This document shows positions 61,579 to 64,000 of a stretch of 64,000 bases of DNA, piece after piece. Below the pieces are notes generated by a model. It saw only the letters and a program-made list of their open reading frames with translations. It was not told where the DNA came from and made no database searches. Numbering within the stretch: the first letter of the stretch is position 1; every line of letters starts with the position of its first letter. The position numbers were made by a program, and so were the translations under genes. The stretch covers positions 306,858 through 370,857 of the forward strand of contig DEMH01000015.1 in NCBI GenBank assembly GCA_002354805.1. The letters run 5' to 3'. The DNA comes from Gammaproteobacteria bacterium UBA2675. Lineage in GTDB: Bacteria; Pseudomonadota; Gammaproteobacteria; Pseudomonadales; Pseudohongiellaceae.

Positions 61579-63512
61579 CCATTAGTTGGCGGGAACGTGT
61601 GCAACAAGATCCTAATCTTGGCGATATCGCCAACTGGGCCGCCTTACTGCCCGACCAGCTGCCGGTTAGGCTACAACGCCAATACGTGCGAAACCGCTCA
61701 ATCGTCGCACGCGTACTGAACGGCGAGCCGATTACGCGGGTGGCCTTAGAGCACGGTCTGACTAGTGGCCGGGTTAGCCAAATAATGACCCGATGCCTGG
61801 GCGGCGATCGAAACAGCTCTCCTGCTCTTGCCAACGGCTTACTGCCTCATTTGAACGTGTGTAAGAAAACGCGCGTGCAACCCCTGCCCACTCTAACCAA
61901 CAAGATCGGTGCACCAGTAGCATTTACGCAGCTGTTGCATCAGGCTCCGGGACTTGCCGAGAGCCTCGACCAAATGTTGCTAGCTAGACTGACTGACTCG
62001 CCTGCGGCACAAACGCTTTCGGTGAAAAGTTTCCATGGCGAATTTAAGCGCTTCCTCGCAGCCATCCATTGGCCAAAAAACCAGTATCCCTACTGTACAG
62101 CTCGATGTGCCTATGAGTCGGTTCGCCTTTACTTCCATAAGCGCGTAGAGGCGCTGAAAACTAAACTGGAGATAAGCCGTGAGCGAGACTTTCGCGAAAA
62201 GCGCTCTCCAACGCAGTGGTATGCCGGGCGCCGCATTCAAATAGACGAGCAAATTGTCGACCTAAAAACAAGTTTAGGGATTACCATTAACGGGACGACG
62301 CTTCCGATCGCGCTGCCGAGGGTGAGCGTTCTGGTGGCGACGGATGTCGATACCGAATGTATCTTGGCGATGACGGTGGCGTTAACTCAACACCCAACCG
62401 AAGAGGACATGTTGGATCTGCTTCAGGCATGCGTTACTCCTCGCCCGCTACCGGTCCTCACCACACCTGGTTTGGCGTACACACCAGGTAGCAACTTCCC
62501 CTGCAATATTGATGGATTGCTATTCACCTTCTCCACCGTGCAGCTCGACAACGCCTGGATGCACCACTCCAAAGCTATTACCGATTGGATTTGTCGAAAA
62601 ATGGGCGCAACAGTCCATTACGGGCTACCTGCTCAGCCCAAGGCTCGCGCTGAGGTGGAGCGTATTTTCAATCATATCAACCTACATGTCACTCATCGGC
62701 CAGCGAGCACTACCGGTTCTCACCCAGCCGATCCTATCAAAGCCTCAGCCAAACAAGCCAGAAAACTTCCACTGACCACCCTGCAGGAGCTGACTGAGCT
62801 TTTACTGGTGACGCTGACTGACCGTAACGTCACGCCCCGAACCTCCCTTGCAGGTATGACCCCATTGAACTGTGTGATCGAGCATTCACGGCAGCAATGT
62901 GGTTTTAGTTTACCTGAGGTGGATAGGTTAAATTTAAGCACCAACATGAATCGCTCGACAGTTGCTGTTCAAAGGGCGAGTAGCCAGAACGTTCCTTATA
63001 TTAATTTTTGTTACGCAAAATACTACGGAGAGTGTCTGCGAAGCAGCAAAATCGTAGACGAAGAGGTGGTAATCGAATATGACCGTAACGATATCCGATT
63101 TCTAAAAGCCTATCTGCCTAACGGGCAGTTCATTGGTGAGCTCCAAGTATCAAAAAGCTGGCTGCGATACCCCCACAGCCTTAAATTACGAAAAAAAATA
63201 CACAAAGAGGTTGGTGTAAAGAAAATACGTTCTGTAGATAAGTTGGCAGAGTATTTTCACCTCAAACTAAAGGATCAAAAGCGGGCAATATCCATGCTTG
63301 ATGTCGCAAAGGCTCATCAGGCATTTACAAACGGTAAATTCTCCCCGCTTGATCTAGACAGAAAAACATCAATAAATATGCAACATCCTAGCGACGGCGC
63401 CGCCCCCGTCGAACGAGGTACTCTCGGCGAGAAACACGCGAAAATAAAGTTTCGTTGGTCAACTCAAGGCGCCAGTCATCTCGGAGATAAGGACGACAAT
63501 CATGAAGAATAA
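61575..63512 (+). CDS. tnsB: TnsB-like DDE transposase
   Basis: 645 residues. N-terminal HTH (about 51-75, ITRVALEHGLTSGRVSQIM) and further DNA-binding domains for the end repeats. The retroviral-integrase-fold core has Asp224 (RIQIDEQ), Asp325 (VQLDNAW) and Glu362 (AEVERIF; Glu360 is an alternative). A beta-barrel and a C-terminal tail for TnsC contact follow. It performs 3' cleavage and strand transfer. It overlaps tnsA by 4 bases and tnsC by 11. Confidence 0.9.
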   Translation: MTISWRERVQQDPNLGDIANWAALLPDQLPVRLQRQYVRNRSIVARVLNGEPITRVALEHGLTSGRVSQIMTRCLGGDRNSSPALANGLLPHLNVCKKTRVQPLPTLTNKIGAPVAFTQLLHQAPGLAESLDQMLLARLTDSPAAQTLSVKSFHGEFKRFLAAIHWPKNQYPYCTARCAYESVRLYFHKRVEALKTKLEISRERDFREKRSPTQWYAGRRIQIDEQIVDLKTSLGITINGTTLPIALPRVSVLVATDVDTECILAMTVALTQHPTEEDMLDLLQACVTPRPLPVLTTPGLAYTPGSNFPCNIDGLLFTFSTVQLDNAWMHHSKAITDWICRKMGATVHYGLPAQPKARAEVERIFNHINLHVTHRPASTTGSHPADPIKASAKQARKLPLTTLQELTELLLVTLTDRNVTPRTSLAGMTPLNCVIEHSRQQCGFSLPEVDRLNLSTNMNRSTVAVQRASSQNVPYINFCYAKYYGECLRSSKIVDEEVVIEYDRNDIRFLKAYLPNGQFIGELQVSKSWLRYPHSLKLRKKIHKEVGVKKIRSVDKLAEYFHLKLKDQKRAISMLDVAKAHQAFTNGKFSPLDLDRKTSINMQHPSDGAAPVERGTLGEKHAKIKFRWSTQGASHLGDKDDNHEE

Positions 63513-64000
63513 CTTGTCTCACCCCCTACATCCGCTATACAGTCCTAACGAGTTTATCTTAGATACAGCCGAGACTAACCGACTTCTAGAGGTGCTGCAT
63601 CGCTGGATGTGGACAGGCGCAACTGGTGGCCTGGTATTTGGCGAAGCACGTCTGGGAAAAACCCAAGCACTCCAACAAATCAAAACGTCTTTAAACACCA
63701 GAAATGGCGTTTGTGTACCGTCACTTTATTTTTCGGTTGCCCAGCGCGACAACAATAGCATTTCATCGATCTACCGACTGCTTTGCAACTCAATCAACCT
63801 GACTCATACACAGAAAGATAGAGCCGATTATCTCGCCGATGCAGTCGTGTACTACCTTATCGACTCCGCGGATAAAGCAAGCTGCAAATCACTCGTTCTT
63901 TACGTGGACGAAATGCAGCGCCTCAATGTCAGGCAGTTGAACATATTCGCTGAGCTTTACGACAGATTGAAACTGGTCTGTAATCCCCCCATTTTGCGAG
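63502..64000 (+). CDS. tnsC: TnsC-like AAA+ ATPase, 3' end outside the window
   Basis: The first 166 residues of the transposition regulator that bridges the TnsAB transposase and the target selector. Walker A is GEARLGKT (47-54) and Walker B LVLYVDE (131-137), followed by MQRL as in the TniB/TnsC family. ATG 63502 has AAGGA eight to ten bases upstream and overlaps the end of tnsB. The window stops inside the ATPase domain. Confidence 0.88.
   Translation, partial: MKNNLSHPLHPLYSPNEFILDTAETNRLLEVLHRWMWTGATGGLVFGEARLGKTQALQQIKTSLNTRNGVCVPSLYFSVAQRDNNSISSIYRLLCNSINLTHTQKDRADYLADAVVYYLIDSADKASCKSLVLYVDEMQRLNVRQLNIFAELYDRLKLVCNPPILR

Larger units (their letters stand above)
51086..64000 (+). mobile_element. 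Tn7-like transposon, right end to tnsC (left end outside window)
   Basis: The boundary is set at TGT (51086-51088), followed by TnsB-site-like repeats beginning 13 bases later, the same geometry as the Tn7 right end. tnsA, tnsB and tnsC are in order at 60886 onward and are transcribed away from this end, as in Tn7. If the 5 bases before TGT (GAGAA, 51081-51085) are the target duplication, they should recur beyond the left end. Cargo occupies about 9 kb between the end and tnsA, which differs from Tn7, where tnsA adjoins the right end. TnsD/TniQ and any TnsE would be further right. Confidence 0.8.

Overview
The window is chromosomal DNA of a gammaproteobacterium, probably free-living and aerobic. 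The evidence is the gene order gltA / sdhCDAB-sucAB-lpd-sucCD, the block yceD-rpmF-plsX-fabD-fabG-acpP-fabF-pabC-mltG-tmk-holB-pilZ (Pseudomonas-like, without fabH), an aspartate-containing 2Fe-2S motif in SdhB and a Vibrio TonB2-like energy-transduction cluster. The genus cannot be named from sequence alone.

Layout. 1-1.7 kb: 3' part of gltX, then tRNA-Ala(GGC) with its own promoter and terminator. 1.7-14.6 kb: gltA divergent from an almost complete TCA-cycle block (succinate dehydrogenase, 2-oxoglutarate dehydrogenase with its E3, succinyl-CoA synthetase). 14.9-20.1 kb: DUF3450 protein, TtpC-like ExbB, ExbB, ExbD, TonB and a TPR protein. 20.2-25.1 kb: htpG, argS, rluC. 25.2-34.6 kb: ribosome, phospholipid, fatty-acid, folate, cell-wall and DNA-replication housekeeping genes packed as one head-to-tail block. 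34.6-42.0 kb: DUF411 lipoprotein, FAD oxidoreductase, glutathione reductase, a diguanylate cyclase and a copper-type operon (multicopper oxidase, TolC-family lipoprotein, small Cys/His protein). 42.3-51.0 kb: a five-gene signalling operon with two hybrid Hpt/REC/GGDEF(-EAL) proteins, two related sensor kinases and a lone receiver, which should feed into cyclic-di-GMP.

51.1-64.0 kb is the accessory part and the most interesting. At 51086 a TGT terminus is followed by six direct repeats of an AAA-NNN-CT-(A/G)AA core, three of them 20-22 bp apart. This is the organisation of a Tn7 right end. At 60.9-64 kb lie tnsA, tnsB and the start of tnsC, so the window holds the right part of a Tn7-like transposon whose left end is outside. 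Between the end and tnsA sits a cargo on the minus strand. It consists of a tyrosine recombinase, a sigma-factor-like protein, a small HTH-like protein, and an 1143-residue fusion of an ImmA/IrrE metallopeptidase, a UvrD helicase and an Fe-S nuclease-like domain. These are followed by a bacterial ubiquitin-like conjugation set: a triple ubiquitin-like protein fused to an E2-like domain, a JAB peptidase fused to an E1-like ThiF domain, and a DUF6527 protein. Most of these genes overlap by four bases or are nearly contiguous, suggesting one operon. A defence or stress-response role is my inference.
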